A stretch of DNA of 42,532 nt, taken from assembly GCA_017549325.1 (NCBI GenBank), contig JAFYVA010000055.1, positions 1 through 42,532 of the forward strand. Reading direction: 5' to 3'. Origin of the DNA: Oscillospiraceae bacterium. GTDB lineage: Bacteria > Bacillota_A > Clostridia > Oscillospirales > Oscillospiraceae. Position numbers and translations under genes: made by a program. How positions within the stretch are numbered: position 1 is the first letter of the stretch; each line of letters opens with the position of its first letter. Below the pieces are notes generated by a model that saw only the letters and a list, made by a program, of their open reading frames with translations, did not search any database and was not told the DNA's origin. This document shows positions 9,052-16,596 of this stretch, one piece after another.

Positions 9052-9318
9052 ATGGCGGTGGTAAAAGGCGTTTCCCGACGGGTCATAGTGGTGGACAGCC
9101 CTGACCCGAATCTGTTTGAACAGGCGATTTTTGTTCTCCGCAGTGAAGGCGGGGTATCTCAGCAGCAGGTGGTGGAGCAGGCGGAGGCGGTAGCCAAACG
9201 CTATGCCCGCACCCACGGACTGCATACGGTGCGCCGCTTTCGCATGACACCGCCCCTCTGGGTCGCATTGGGCAGTGCCGCGATTGGCGCTGCATGGGCC
9301 GTTGCTTCATTTTTGTAG
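9052..9318 (+). CDS. Small uncharacterised protein with C-terminal hydrophobic segment
   Basis: An 88-residue protein of no function I can name. The N-terminal half is soluble and starts [19 protein letters not shown], followed by a helix-rich stretch ([16 protein letters not shown]). The last 20 residues form one hydrophobic segment ([19 protein letters not shown]), so it may be tail-anchored. The start ATG 9052 has a GAGGGGGG site at 9043-9050. It lies 49 bases after spoIIE and before a terminator, so it may share the spoIIE transcript; a link to sporulation is only an inference from position. Confidence 0.75.
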   Translation: MAVVKGVSRRVIVVDSPDPNLFEQAIFVLRSEGGVSQQQVVEQAEAVAKRYARTHGLHTVRRFRMTPPLWVALGSAAIGAAWAVASFL

Positions 9319-9349
9319 CTGCTCTTTTCCACTTTTTTCTCCTCATTTT

Positions 9350-9387
9350 GGGATGCACGAGATTCTCGGGCATCCCCCTTTTTTTTT
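9350..9387 (+). terminator. Intrinsic terminator after the 88-residue gene
   Basis: GGGATGC (9350-9356) pairs with GCATCCC (9370-9376). Inside it CGAG (9358-9361) pairs with CTCG (9365-9368). A run of nine T follows at 9379-9387. This is a clear intrinsic terminator. Confidence 0.88.
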
Positions 9388-9412
9388 ACAGGGAACTGTG
9401 ATATACTACATT
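9385..9412 (+). promoter_or_regulatory. Predicted promoter for dusB-sigma-antisigma
   Basis: TTTACA at 9385-9390 and TACATT at 9407-9412 are separated by 16 bases. The -35 overlaps the T run of the preceding terminator. An alternative -10, TATACT at 9402-9407, would need a different -35. Confidence 0.4.
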
Positions 9413-9442
9413 ATTATGCGATTTTTTAAGGGGGGATTCCCT

Positions 9443-10411
9443 GTGAAAATAGGAAATGTGGAAGTTGCGTCCCGTCTGGCGGTGGCACCCATGGCGGGTG
9501 TGACCGACCTGGCCTTTCGTCAGATCTGCCGCGAGATGGGGGCGGGTTATTCCGTTACGGAACTGGTCAGCGCCAAGGCGCTGTGCTATCAGGATAAGAA
9601 GAGCCGCACGCTGTTGAAGCTGGCGCCCAATGAGGTGCCGGCCGCTGCCCAGATCTTCGGCAGTGATCCCGTCTGCATGGCCGAGGCGTCCCAGATCGCC
9701 GCGGAGGTCAGCGGCGCCGCCATTATCGACATCAACATGGGCTGCCCCGTCAGCAAAGTGGTCGGTAACGGCGACGGCTCGGCGCTGATGAGGGACATCG
9801 ACAAGGCCGTCCGTGTGGCCGAGGCGGTGGTGAAGGCCAGCCCTGTGCCCGTGACGGTGAAGATGCGCCGCGGCTGGGATAAGGGCAGCATCAACGCCGT
9901 GGAACTGGCCGTAGCGCTGGAGCAGGTGGGCGTGTCGGCCATTGCCGTCCACGGCCGCACCCGCGCGCAGATGTACGGTGGACAGGCCGACTGGACCACC
10001 ATCCGTGAGGTGAAAGAGGCGGTGAAGGTGCCCGTCATCGCCAACGGCGATGTGTTCTCTGCCGAGGACTGTCTGCGTATTTTGCATTTCACCGGCGCCG
10101 ATATGGCCATGATCGGCCGCGGCAGTTTCGGCAATCCCTGGCTCTTTGCCCAGTGTGCCGCCGCGCTGGAGGGGAAGGAGATCCCCCCGCTGCCGCCGCT
10201 CCACGAGCGCTGCGACACGGCGGTGCGGCAGATCGAACTGGCACTGGCAGACAAGGGTGAGCGCATCGCCATTCTGGAGGCGCGCCGCCATTATGTCTGG
10301 TACTTAAAGGGCGTGCCCCACGCCAACTACTACAAGGATCAGATCGTCAAGATGAACACCATGGAGGATGTCTACGAGGTAACTCGCGACATCAAGAGGG
10401 ATTTGAAATGA
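9443..10411 (+). CDS. dusB: tRNA-dihydrouridine synthase, DusB type
   Basis: An FMN enzyme that reduces uridine to dihydrouridine in the tRNA D-loop. The product has 322 residues in a TIM barrel. Visible motifs are [15 protein letters not shown] at the N-terminus, [20 protein letters not shown] with the catalytic cysteine, the VKMRRGW strand, [16 protein letters not shown] and [14 protein letters not shown] chose GTG 9443 because AAGGGGGG at 9428-9435 is well placed; ATG 9416 in the same frame has no such site. The stop overlaps the sigma factor start in an ATGA, so the two proteins are translationally coupled. Confidence 0.93.
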   Translation: MKIGNVEVASRLAVAPMAGVTDLAFRQICREMGAGYSVTELVSAKALCYQDKKSRTLLKLAPNEVPAAAQIFGSDPVCMAEASQIAAEVSGAAIIDINMGCPVSKVVGNGDGSALMRDIDKAVRVAEAVVKASPVPVTVKMRRGWDKGSINAVELAVALEQVGVSAIAVHGRTRAQMYGGQADWTTIREVKEAVKVPVIANGDVFSAEDCLRILHFTGADMAMIGRGSFGNPWLFAQCAAALEGKEIPPLPPLHERCDTAVRQIELALADKGERIAILEARRHYVWYLKGVPHANYYKDQIVKMNTMEDVYEVTRDIKRDLK

Positions 10412-10998
10412 ACGAGATGTTGTTACTCTCCCGTGCCCGCGGCGGCGACAGCGCCGCCTTTGGGGAACTGGTGGAGCACTATCGTGACAATGTATACCGT
10501 CTGGCCTACCGTATGTGCGGTAACGCCCACGACGCCGACGAGGCGGCACAGGAGGCCTTTATAGCGGCGTGGCGGGCTCTGCCCAATTTCCGGGGTGAGG
10601 CCAAGTTCTCCACGTGGCTCTACCGCCTTACCACCAATGCCGCCATCGACCTGATGCGGCGGGAGAAACGCCACAGCGCTGCCGATATCGAGGCGCTGCC
10701 GGAGATGCCGGATGAGTCCGACTCGCTGCAGCAGCAGGTGGAGCGCACCGAGCAGCAGCAGGCGGTGCAGCAGGCGCTTTCGTCGCTGAGCGAGGAGTAC
10801 CGCGAAATTCTGCTGCTGCGGTACATGGAGGAGCTGGACTACGCCGAGATCGCCGAGGTGCTGCGCTTGCCTTCGGGAACGGTGAAATCCCGCATCAATC
10901 GGGCGAAAAGCGCATTAAAAACAGCGCTGCTGAAAAGCGGGAACATTTTTGGCGGCGAGGCCGTCATACATACAGAAAACAACGGAAAGGAGGTGTGA
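10408..10998 (+). CDS. ECF-type RNA polymerase sigma factor
   Basis: A 196-residue extracytoplasmic-function sigma factor. Region 2 is visible at about residues 20-85 ([20 protein letters not shown], then [19 protein letters not shown]). Region 4 lies at about 125-175 ([20 protein letters not shown], then [19 protein letters not shown]) with its helix-turn-helix. A Glu/Gln-rich linker with QQQ runs joins them, and region 3 is absent as expected. It overlaps dusB by 4 bases and is followed 6 bases later by a one-TM protein that is probably its anti-sigma factor. The regulon and signal are unknown. Confidence 0.93.
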   Translation: MNEMLLLSRARGGDSAAFGELVEHYRDNVYRLAYRMCGNAHDADEAAQEAFIAAWRALPNFRGEAKFSTWLYRLTTNAAIDLMRREKRHSAADIEALPEMPDESDSLQQQVERTEQQQAVQQALSSLSEEYREILLLRYMEELDYAEIAEVLRLPSGTVKSRINRAKSALKTALLKSGNIFGGEAVIHTENNGKEV

Positions 10999-11004
10999 GC
11001 GACA

Positions 11005-11649
11005 ATGAACGAGCAGATGTTTGACAAATGGGTGCAGGAGGCACTGGCCACGGATGTGACCCCCTCCGACGATTTTACGGCCCGCGTGATGGCCCGCGTT
11101 GCCGCCACGCCTCAGGAACTCCCCCGCAAAAATGTCGCCGATACGCGCAAGCTCAAGCGGATGATGACGGCACTGGCCGCCTGTGCCGCCATCGTGATTT
11201 TGATCCCCATGGGAATGCTGATGATGCCCGCCAATGAAAAAGCCGCTGCCGATTGCGCTGCATCGGAGAGCTTCCTCATGGACGATGCCGCCGATATGGA
11301 GTACTTCACCGATGAAAGAAGCAACGGTGCCGTCGACGATGTGGAAGAGAAGATAAAGGAGTTCTCCGACGCATCGGGAGCGCCGACAGAGAGCGTAGTG
11401 ACGGACAGCGACGGCGCGGTGCAGGGCGGCACCGAGGCAGAGGCGTACCAGACGATGGTGCACCTTGTCGGCGACGAGGCTGTGCAGGCGCGGGCGATCC
11501 TTGCCGAGATGGGATGTCTGTGCAAGATGGTGGAGGATATTGAAGAAGCCTATGACCTGACGGCGGCAGAAACGGCAGCCCTCTGCCAAAAGCTACCCGG
11601 TGTGATCGAGGTGGAAGGCCCGCTGCATTTGACACTGGAAGTTGGATAA
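11005..11649 (+). CDS. Probable membrane-anchored anti-sigma factor
   Basis: A 214-residue protein with an N-terminal cytoplasmic part of about 48 residues, one transmembrane helix (about residues 50-72, ALAACAAIVILIPMGMLMMP) and an acidic extracellular part. The layout and place directly after an ECF sigma gene are those of an anti-sigma factor. The usual zinc-binding HxxxCxxC motif is absent. The extracellular end has a compact segment (about 150-214) with two cysteines in GCLCK. A strong AAAGGAGGTG lies before ATG 11005. The assignment rests on context and topology, not on a recognised domain. Confidence 0.7.
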   Translation: MNEQMFDKWVQEALATDVTPSDDFTARVMARVAATPQELPRKNVADTRKLKRMMTALAACAAIVILIPMGMLMMPANEKAAADCAASESFLMDDAADMEYFTDERSNGAVDDVEEKIKEFSDASGAPTESVVTDSDGAVQGGTEAEAYQTMVHLVGDEAVQARAILAEMGCLCKMVEDIEEAYDLTAAETAALCQKLPGVIEVEGPLHLTLEVG

Positions 11650-11650
11650 C

Positions 11651-11684
11651 AAAAAAATCCCAACCGAATCGGTTGGGATTTTTT
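11651..11684. terminator. Bidirectional terminator
   Basis: ATCCCAACCGA and TCGGTTGGGAT form a stem flanked by A7 on the left and T6 on the right (11651-11684). It can end the plus-strand sigma operon and the minus-strand dehydrogenase operon. Confidence 0.88.
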
Positions 11685-11688
11685 CTTA

Positions 11689-12342
11689 TCAATCTTTCCA
11701 AACGAAGTGGTAGTTGATGGATTCGCCGCCGTCTACCAGAATATTCTGTCCGGTGCAGAAGCGGCTGGTGACGGTAAGGAAATAGGCCCACTGTGCGATC
11801 TCCTCCGTGGTGGCCCAGCGTTTGAGGGGCGTTTCGTCCATGATCTGCGCCCACAGTTCGGGGTCGTTCATGACGCATTCGTTGAGAGGCGTGATAACGC
11901 CGCCGGGATCGAGACTGTTGCAGGTAGCGCCGTAGGGTGCGATACGCTGCGCCACATTTTTCGTATAAGCCAGCACGCCGCCCTTGCTGGCGCAGTATTC
12001 GGGGAACTCTGAGCCTGTATGGCCGCTGGCAGAGCCGATGTTGAGGACGGAGCGGATATTGGGTTGCAGGGCGTACTTCTCCGTTACCCAGATCAATGCT
12101 TTGAGGTTGATGTCAATGTCGGCCTCGTTCTGGGTGCCGGCGTTGTTGATGAGGATCTCCACACCCTCGATGGCGGGGAGGTTGTCCCGATCCCGCACAT
12201 CGCAGCAATAGTGGGTGTAGGCGCTGTGCGTAATGGCAGAGTCCTGACGGTCGATGCCAACAACAGTATGCCCCTCCCGGAGGAACAGCTCGGCAATGGC
12301 TCTGCCGATGCCCTGTGATGTACCGGTGATCAAAACATTCAT
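11689..12342 (-). CDS. Short-chain dehydrogenase/reductase
   Basis: A 217-residue classical SDR with a Rossmann fold. The cofactor motif TGTSQGIG is at residues 6-13, the NNAG motif near residue 78, and the catalytic YCASKG follows an active-site serine in NIGSASG. An aspartate in VGIDRQD after beta-2 suggests NAD(H) preference. The C-terminal GQNILVDGGESINYHF is typical. ATG 12342 is preceded on its strand by GAAGGAGGC and overlaps the stop of the VUT transporter by 4 bases, so the two are coupled. The substrate cannot be read from sequence. Confidence 0.9.
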   Translation of the reverse strand: MNVLITGTSQGIGRAIAELFLREGHTVVGIDRQDSAITHSAYTHYCCDVRDRDNLPAIEGVEILINNAGTQNEADIDINLKALIWVTEKYALQPNIRSVLNIGSASGHTGSEFPEYCASKGGVLAYTKNVAQRIAPYGATCNSLDPGGVITPLNECVMNDPELWAQIMDETPLKRWATTEEIAQWAYFLTVTSRFCTGQNILVDGGESINYHFVWKD

Positions 12343-13097
12343 CGCTGTGCCTCCTTCTCGATGTAGTTGAAGTATTCCCTGCCGATGTTCTCCTGCTGCC
12401 AGCGCTTGGTGATGCGGTAGCCGATGGGGGAAAAGGCGATCTCCATAATGAGCTCCGCCACCGCGCCGGTCAATGCGCACATGGCGCACTGGAGCAGTGT
12501 CCAGTGGAATCCGTCCCAAAACCGGGGTGCAAAATACATAAATACGATGATGGAGAACAGAAAATTATCAAGGAACTGCCCGATGAAGGTGGAGATATAC
12601 GTTCTGGCTGCGTAGGCCAGTTTTCCGTCGGGGTTTTTGCGAAAACTCCTGCCGATGAGCCAGTTTAAGGTGTTGTTTACCACCGCCGAGAAGACAAAGG
12701 CGATGGTGCTGCCCAAGAGGATGAACCATGTGCCGCCGAAGATACTGTTAAACACGCTGTAATCCCCTGCGTTGGAGGGGATGATGCTGACCACGAAGAA
12801 GATAAAACAGGTCAAGAGATTGATGGCCACGGCGAGGAGGGAGATGCCGTTGGATGCCCGTGGCCCAAAATGCTTGGTGATGATGTCCATGCACATGAAG
12901 GAGAGCCAGGAGATCAAAATGCCGCCGTCGAGGGCGATCCAGTCCAGCTGCAGCAGCGTCTTGTTGGCAAGCAGATTCATGCACACCACGCTGACCACGA
13001 ATAAGGACACTACCGTTGCGGGGATAGAGCGCAGCAAAATATTGAATTTTGTAAACGTATCTTTCAGCTTGCCCATAACTCTGCCCCACTTTTTCAT
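12339..13097 (-). CDS. VUT-family (YhhQ/QueT-like) transporter, probable queuosine precursor uptake
   Basis: A multi-pass membrane protein of up to 252 residues in the Vut_1 family, whose studied members import queuosine precursors. The segment CMNLLANKTLL, then LDGGILISWLSFMCMDIITK, matches the family signature. Around six hydrophobic segments are visible. GTG/ATG choice is uncertain: ATG 13097 has no clear ribosome site and would leave a leader of only about 15 nt from the predicted promoter. ATG 13076 (residue 8) has only a weak GTGGGGC. No preQ1 riboswitch structure is seen in the leader, so the substrate remains an inference. Confidence 0.82.
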   Translation of the reverse strand: MKKWGRVMGKLKDTFTKFNILLRSIPATVVSLFVVSVVCMNLLANKTLLQLDWIALDGGILISWLSFMCMDIITKHFGPRASNGISLLAVAINLLTCFIFFVVSIIPSNAGDYSVFNSIFGGTWFILLGSTIAFVFSAVVNNTLNWLIGRSFRKNPDGKLAYAARTYISTFIGQFLDNFLFSIIVFMYFAPRFWDGFHWTLLQCAMCALTGAVAELIMEIAFSPIGYRITKRWQQENIGREYFNYIEKEAQR

Positions 13098-13118
13098 GCG
13101 TTTTAAAGTTTTTTACTC

Positions 13119-13147
13119 ATCATAGCATATATGCGTTCCGTTTTCCA
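13119..13147 (-). promoter_or_regulatory. Predicted promoter for the VUT-SDR operon
   Basis: On the minus strand TGGAAA (13147-13142) and TATGAT (13124-13119) are 17 bases apart. An extended -10 TGC precedes TATGAT. The start of transcription would lie close to the first possible start codon. Confidence 0.5.
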
Positions 13148-13230
13148 GTGGTATCTTTCGATAAAAGAGCCGATTGCTGCCCAGATGGATGGGAAAAATC
13201 AAAAATTTTCGGCAAAATACAAAAAAATCA

Positions 13231-13258
13231 TTGACATTTTCTGCAGAAACGGTATAAT
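13231..13258 (+). promoter_or_regulatory. Near-consensus sigma-A promoter for rpsF-ssb-rpsR
   Basis: TTGACA at 13231-13236 and TATAAT at 13253-13258 are 16 bases apart. This is the best sigma-A match in the window and fits a highly expressed ribosomal operon. The leader (about 13265-13338) has a small hairpin, CCCAT with ATGGG, near 13293-13308. Firmicutes rpsF leaders can bind S6:S18, but I could not match the conserved CCG bulge here. Confidence 0.85.
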
Positions 13259-13338
13259 AATTAGGCTCGCGCATTGCGGGCAAATCCTTGCTCCCATCTG
13301 AGAATGGGGGCCATTCGTCCAAAAGGAGGTGCAAAAGT

Positions 13339-13635
13339 ATGGCTAAGATTTCCGCCAACTACGAGGTCGTCTACATCATCGACCCTGCACAGGGTGAGGA
13401 GGCTATCGCCGCTACCGTGGCTAAGTTCCAGACCCTGGCTGAGCAGAATGCTACCAACGTCGTCGTCGACGAGTGGGGCAAGCGTCGTCTCGCTTATGCG
13501 ATCGACTACAAGACCGAAGGCTACTATGTCCTGATGTCTTTCACCAGCGCGCCGGATTTCCCCAAGGAGCTGGATCGTATCCTGGGCATCAGCGAGGATA
13601 TCATGCGTTCCATGATCGTCTGCAAGGGCGAGTAA
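13339..13635 (+). CDS. rpsF: Small ribosomal subunit protein bS6
   Basis: S6 of 98 residues, which binds the central domain of 16S rRNA with S18. Recognisable parts are YEVVYIIDPAQGEEAIAA, the WGKRRLAYAIDYKTEGYYVL core and LDRILGISEDIMRSMIV. I chose ATG 13339 because AAAAGGAGG lies 8-18 bases upstream; an ATG at 13288 is before that site. It starts the standard rpsF-ssb-rpsR operon. Confidence 0.96.
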   Translation: MAKISANYEVVYIIDPAQGEEAIAATVAKFQTLAEQNATNVVVDEWGKRRLAYAIDYKTEGYYVLMSFTSAPDFPKELDRILGISEDIMRSMIVCKGE

Positions 13636-13649
13636 GGGAGGCATAACCT

Positions 13650-14090
13650 ATGCTGAACAAGGTATTTATCATGGGTCGTCTGACCCGTGATCCCGAGCTG
13701 CGTCGTACGCAGAGCGGGACGCCCGTAACCAGTTTTTCCCTTGCCGTTGACCGTGACTTCAAGTCTCAGGGCGGCGAGAAGGAGACGGATTTCATCGACG
13801 TGGTGGCATGGCGCAGCACTGCTGAGTTTGTCGCCAAGTACTTTACCAAGGGCCGTATGGCCGTGGTGGAGGGTCGTCTGCAGATCCGCGACTGGACGGA
13901 CAAGGACGGCAACAAGCGCCGCACTGCGGAGGTCGTTGCCGACAACATCTATTTCGGTGATTCCAAGCGCGATGGCGCCGGCGGCTACAGTGATGCCCCC
14001 GCCTACAGCGCACCCGTCGGTGGCTATGCAGCCCCCATGGGCGGCGACTTTGCCGAGATCGATGACGAAGACGGCGATCTGCCGTTCTAA
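13650..14090 (+). CDS. ssb: Single-stranded DNA-binding protein
   Basis: SSB of 146 residues. The OB fold spans about 1-108 with [47 protein letters not shown] and [20 protein letters not shown] Gly/Tyr/Ala/Pro-rich linker follows. The acidic C-terminal tail DDEDGDLPF is the interaction tip for replication and repair partners. The gene lies 14 bases after rpsF with GGGAGG before the ATG. Confidence 0.96.
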   Translation: MLNKVFIMGRLTRDPELRRTQSGTPVTSFSLAVDRDFKSQGGEKETDFIDVVAWRSTAEFVAKYFTKGRMAVVEGRLQIRDWTDKDGNKRRTAEVVADNIYFGDSKRDGAGGYSDAPAYSAPVGGYAAPMGGDFAEIDDEDGDLPF

Positions 14091-14137
14091 TCGTGTCCAA
14101 TCAGGATACACCAAAATTCTTTAAGGAGGACTATTCC

Positions 14138-14389
14138 ATGGCTATGGAACGCGAAAACAGAGCGCCCCGCGGTGCCGTCCGCAAGCGCAAGAAGGTTTGC
14201 CAGTTCTGCGTGGATAAGTGCGAGTATATCGATTACAAGGATGCTGCCAAGCTGCGTCGCTTCATCAGCGAGCGCTCCAAGATCCTGCCTCGCCGCACCA
14301 CCGGTACCTGCGCCATGCATCAGCGTCAGCTGACCGAGGCCATCAAGCGTGCCCGTCAGATCGCTCTGCTGCCCTTCGTTACCGAGTAA
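14138..14389 (+). CDS. rpsR: Small ribosomal subunit protein bS18
   Basis: S18 of 83 residues, partner of S6. The core [20 protein letters not shown] and [13 protein letters not shown] are characteristic. The N-terminal [14 protein letters not shown] has three cysteines, and a fourth lies in GTCAMH, which suggests the zinc-binding (C+) form of S18. ATG 14138 has AAGGAGGA at 14123-14130; the open frame upstream starts at an ATG before this site. It closes the operon before a terminator. Confidence 0.96.
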   Translation: MAMERENRAPRGAVRKRKKVCQFCVDKCEYIDYKDAAKLRRFISERSKILPRRTTGTCAMHQRQLTEAIKRARQIALLPFVTE

Positions 14390-14400
14390 AAAACGAAGTA

Positions 14401-14430
14401 AAATCCCCGTCCGAACGGACGGGGATTTTT
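14401..14430. terminator. Bidirectional terminator after rpsR
   Basis: AAATCCCCGTCCG (14401-14413) pairs with CGGACGGGGATTT (14416-14428), followed by further T. It can serve rpsR on the plus strand and the LysE-like gene on the minus strand. Confidence 0.88.
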
Positions 14431-14450
14431 ATTTTTCTATGTACCGCTTC

Positions 14451-15068
14451 TCACAGCCAACCCATCAGCTTGACGAAGCTCAGCAGCAGCTTGCAGCCGT
14501 AGAAAATGATGACCACGCCGCAGACCTTGTTGATGATGTTGAGGATCTTCTCGTTAAATTTGGCGCTGAAGAGGGAGATGACGGTGGAGATGCCCAAAAA
14601 CCACAAAATGGAGGCGCTGGCAAAGCCACCGATGAAGAAGGCGTCGGTGTCTGCGGGGAGCGAGGCGCGGAAAGCGCCCAGCATCATGGTGCCGTCGATG
14701 ATGGCTTGGGGGTTGAACCAGGTGACCACGCAGGCCGAGGAGATGACCTTCCAGATGGGGACATTGACATCGCGGCCACCCTCCATGGAGGCCTTGGAGC
14801 GGAGCAGGCCAATACCGATCCAGATGACGATCAGGCTGCCTAGACCCAGAATGACCTTCTGCAGCCAGGGCAGAGCCGACATCAGTGCGCCCACGCCCAG
14901 GAAACAGGCAAGTCCCAGCGTGATATCGAAGAAGATGACGATGAGTGCCGTCAGATAGACGCGGCTGCGGCGCTGGGTCAGCGCCGTGTTGATGACGAAG
15001 AGGTTCTGCAGACCGATAGGGGCCACATAAGCCAGACCCATGGTCAGACCCTGTAAGTAAATGTTCAT
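14451..15068 (-). CDS. LysE/ArgO-family amino acid exporter
   Basis: A 205-residue membrane protein of the LysE family with about six hydrophobic segments. The N-terminus GLTMGLAYVAPIGLQNLFVI is the LysE/ArgO signature, and VVTWFNPQAIIDGTMM near residue 115 is the conserved N-P motif. Studied homologues export basic amino acids. The start overlaps the znuB stop by 4 bases, so it is the last gene of the zinc operon. Why an amino acid exporter is coupled to zinc uptake is not evident; it may export another small solute. Confidence 0.87.
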   Translation of the reverse strand: MNIYLQGLTMGLAYVAPIGLQNLFVINTALTQRRSRVYLTALIVIFFDITLGLACFLGVGALMSALPWLQKVILGLGSLIVIWIGIGLLRSKASMEGGRDVNVPIWKVISSACVVTWFNPQAIIDGTMMLGAFRASLPADTDAFFIGGFASASILWFLGISTVISLFSAKFNEKILNIINKVCGVVIIFYGCKLLLSFVKLMGWL

Positions 15069-15889
15069 GCGCGTTTGCTCCTTTTAATTTTGGCGATGAG
15101 ACAGCAGACCAGGAACACGATGAGATTGACCACCACCACGGAGGCGCCCACAGGGGTACTGACAAGGTAGGAGGCGGTGAGGCCGATACAGAAGGACAGC
15201 ACCGACACGATGGCAGACATCAGCACCACACCGCGGAAACTCTTGAGAAGGCGCATGGCGCTGAGTGCGGGGAAGATCACCAGCGAGGAGATCAGCATGG
15301 CACCCATAAGGCGCATACCCAGCACGATGGTCAGGGCGGTCAGCACGCTCAGGAGAGTGTTGTAGAAGCCCACGGGCACGCCTGTGGCGCGGGAGAAGCT
15401 CTCGTCAAAGGTGATGGCAAACAGGGCGTGGTAGCACAGTGCAAATACGGCGATGACCAGAACTGCCAGCACGATGGAAAGTGCGACATCGGCGCGGTCC
15501 ATCGCAAGGATGGAGCCGAACATATAGCTGTCCACATCGGTGGTCAGACCCGTGGTCAGGGAGGTGACGATGACACCGATGGCCAGAGCCGAGGCAGAGA
15601 CCACTGCGATGGCAGCGTCGGCACCGATGCGGCTGCGCTCGGACAGCCGCAGCAGGCACAGTGCTGCCACGATCACCACAGGGATGGAAACGGGCAGGGG
15701 TGCCCAGCCGCAGGCCACGGCCACCGCCAGTGCGCCGAAGGACACGTGGCTCAGACCGTCGCCGATCATGGAATAGCGCTTCAGTACCAGCGGGACACCC
15801 AGCAGGGCGGCGCACAGAGCCACCAGAATGCCCACCACGAAGGCGCGGAGGATGAAGGGATAGGTAAACATCTCCAACAGCAGCATCAT
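15065..15889 (-). CDS. znuB: Metal ABC transporter permease (ZnuB/MntB family)
   Basis: A 274-residue permease of the ABC-3 family with about eight hydrophobic segments. Family features are FVVGILVALCAALLGVPLVL near the N-terminus, SMIGDGLSHVSFGALA with the conserved G-D-x-x-S-H, and MRLMGAMLISSLVIFPAL. The start ATG 15889 lies within the end of znuC (4-bp overlap), with GGAGGTGAAT just before it. It acts with znuC and znuA in uptake of Zn2+ or a related divalent metal. Confidence 0.92.
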   Translation of the reverse strand: MMLLLEMFTYPFILRAFVVGILVALCAALLGVPLVLKRYSMIGDGLSHVSFGALAVAVACGWAPLPVSIPVVIVAALCLLRLSERSRIGADAAIAVVSASALAIGVIVTSLTTGLTTDVDSYMFGSILAMDRADVALSIVLAVLVIAVFALCYHALFAITFDESFSRATGVPVGFYNTLLSVLTALTIVLGMRLMGAMLISSLVIFPALSAMRLLKSFRGVVLMSAIVSVLSFCIGLTASYLVSTPVGASVVVVNLIVFLVCCLIAKIKRSKRA

Positions 15890-16596
15890 ACCGATTCACC
15901 TCCGAACTTTTTTCCGTAGGGGGAGGAAAGGTATTCCGAGGCGGCGCCGCAGAACCAGCCCTTCTGTCCTGCGTGGAGGATGGTGTCGGCATAGTGCAAG
16001 GCGTTTTGGATATCGTGGGTGACCATGACGATGGCCAATCCCTCGCTGCGGTTGAGGTATTGCAGTGTGCGGTAGAGATCGTGGGCGGCGGCGGGATCGA
16101 GACCGGTGACAGGCTCGTCCAGAATCAGCAGCTCGCCTGCGGCGCAGAGGGCGCGGGAGAGTAGTACACGCTGCTGCTGACCGCCGCTGAGCTCGCGGTA
16201 GCACTTGTCTTTCAGTTCCAGAATGCCCAGCTTACCCATATTCATCAGGGCGCAGGATTTCTCGGCGGCGGTGTAGAAAAAGCGCCTGCGGCCATTCAAA
16301 AAGCCGGAGAGCACTACCTCGTAGGCGGTGGCAGGGAAATCCTTCTGCGCCGGTGTCTGCTGGGGCAGATAGCCAATGGCGCCGCGGCTTAGGGACTTAT
16401 CCATCACCACTTCGCCTGCCATGGGTTTGATAAGACCCAACAGGCACTTCAAAAGCGTGGACTTGCCGCTGCCGTTTTCGCCCACGATGCAGACATATTC
16501 GCCGCTGTGGACTTGAAGATTCAGGTGTTCGCTGATGGCATGACCTTCGTAGCCGAGGGACACGTCGCGGCAATCGACCAATATTTTGTTGCTCAT
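15886..16596 (-). CDS. znuC: Metal ABC transporter ATP-binding protein
   Basis: A 236-residue ABC ATPase. Walker A is GENGSGKST near residue 38, the Q-loop lies in GYLPQQTPAQKDFPAT, the signature is LSGGQQQR, Walker B is LLILDEP and the H-loop is VTHD. The Q-loop context and partners place it in the ZnuC/MntA group. I chose ATG 16596 because AAAGGAGG lies 6-13 bases upstream on its strand; an earlier in-frame start at 16632 is inside znuA. The start overlaps the znuA stop by 4 bases. Confidence 0.93.
   Translation of the reverse strand: MSNKILVDCRDVSLGYEGHAISEHLNLQVHSGEYVCIVGENGSGKSTLLKCLLGLIKPMAGEVVMDKSLSRGAIGYLPQQTPAQKDFPATAYEVVLSGFLNGRRRFFYTAAEKSCALMNMGKLGILELKDKCYRELSGGQQQRVLLSRALCAAGELLILDEPVTGLDPAAAHDLYRTLQYLNRSEGLAIVMVTHDIQNALHYADTILHAGQKGWFCGAASEYLSSPYGKKFGGESV

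Noticed and set aside
13098..13230. PreQ1 riboswitch before the VUT transporter
   Set aside because: An AAAAAACT stretch recalls the preQ1-I tail, but no matching P1 stem or C-rich loop is present, and the predicted promoter leaves a leader of only about 15-35 nt.
13262..13338. S6:S18-binding leader before rpsF
   Set aside because: A small hairpin exists, but the conserved CCG bulge of the known motif was not found, so it is not listed as a separate feature.
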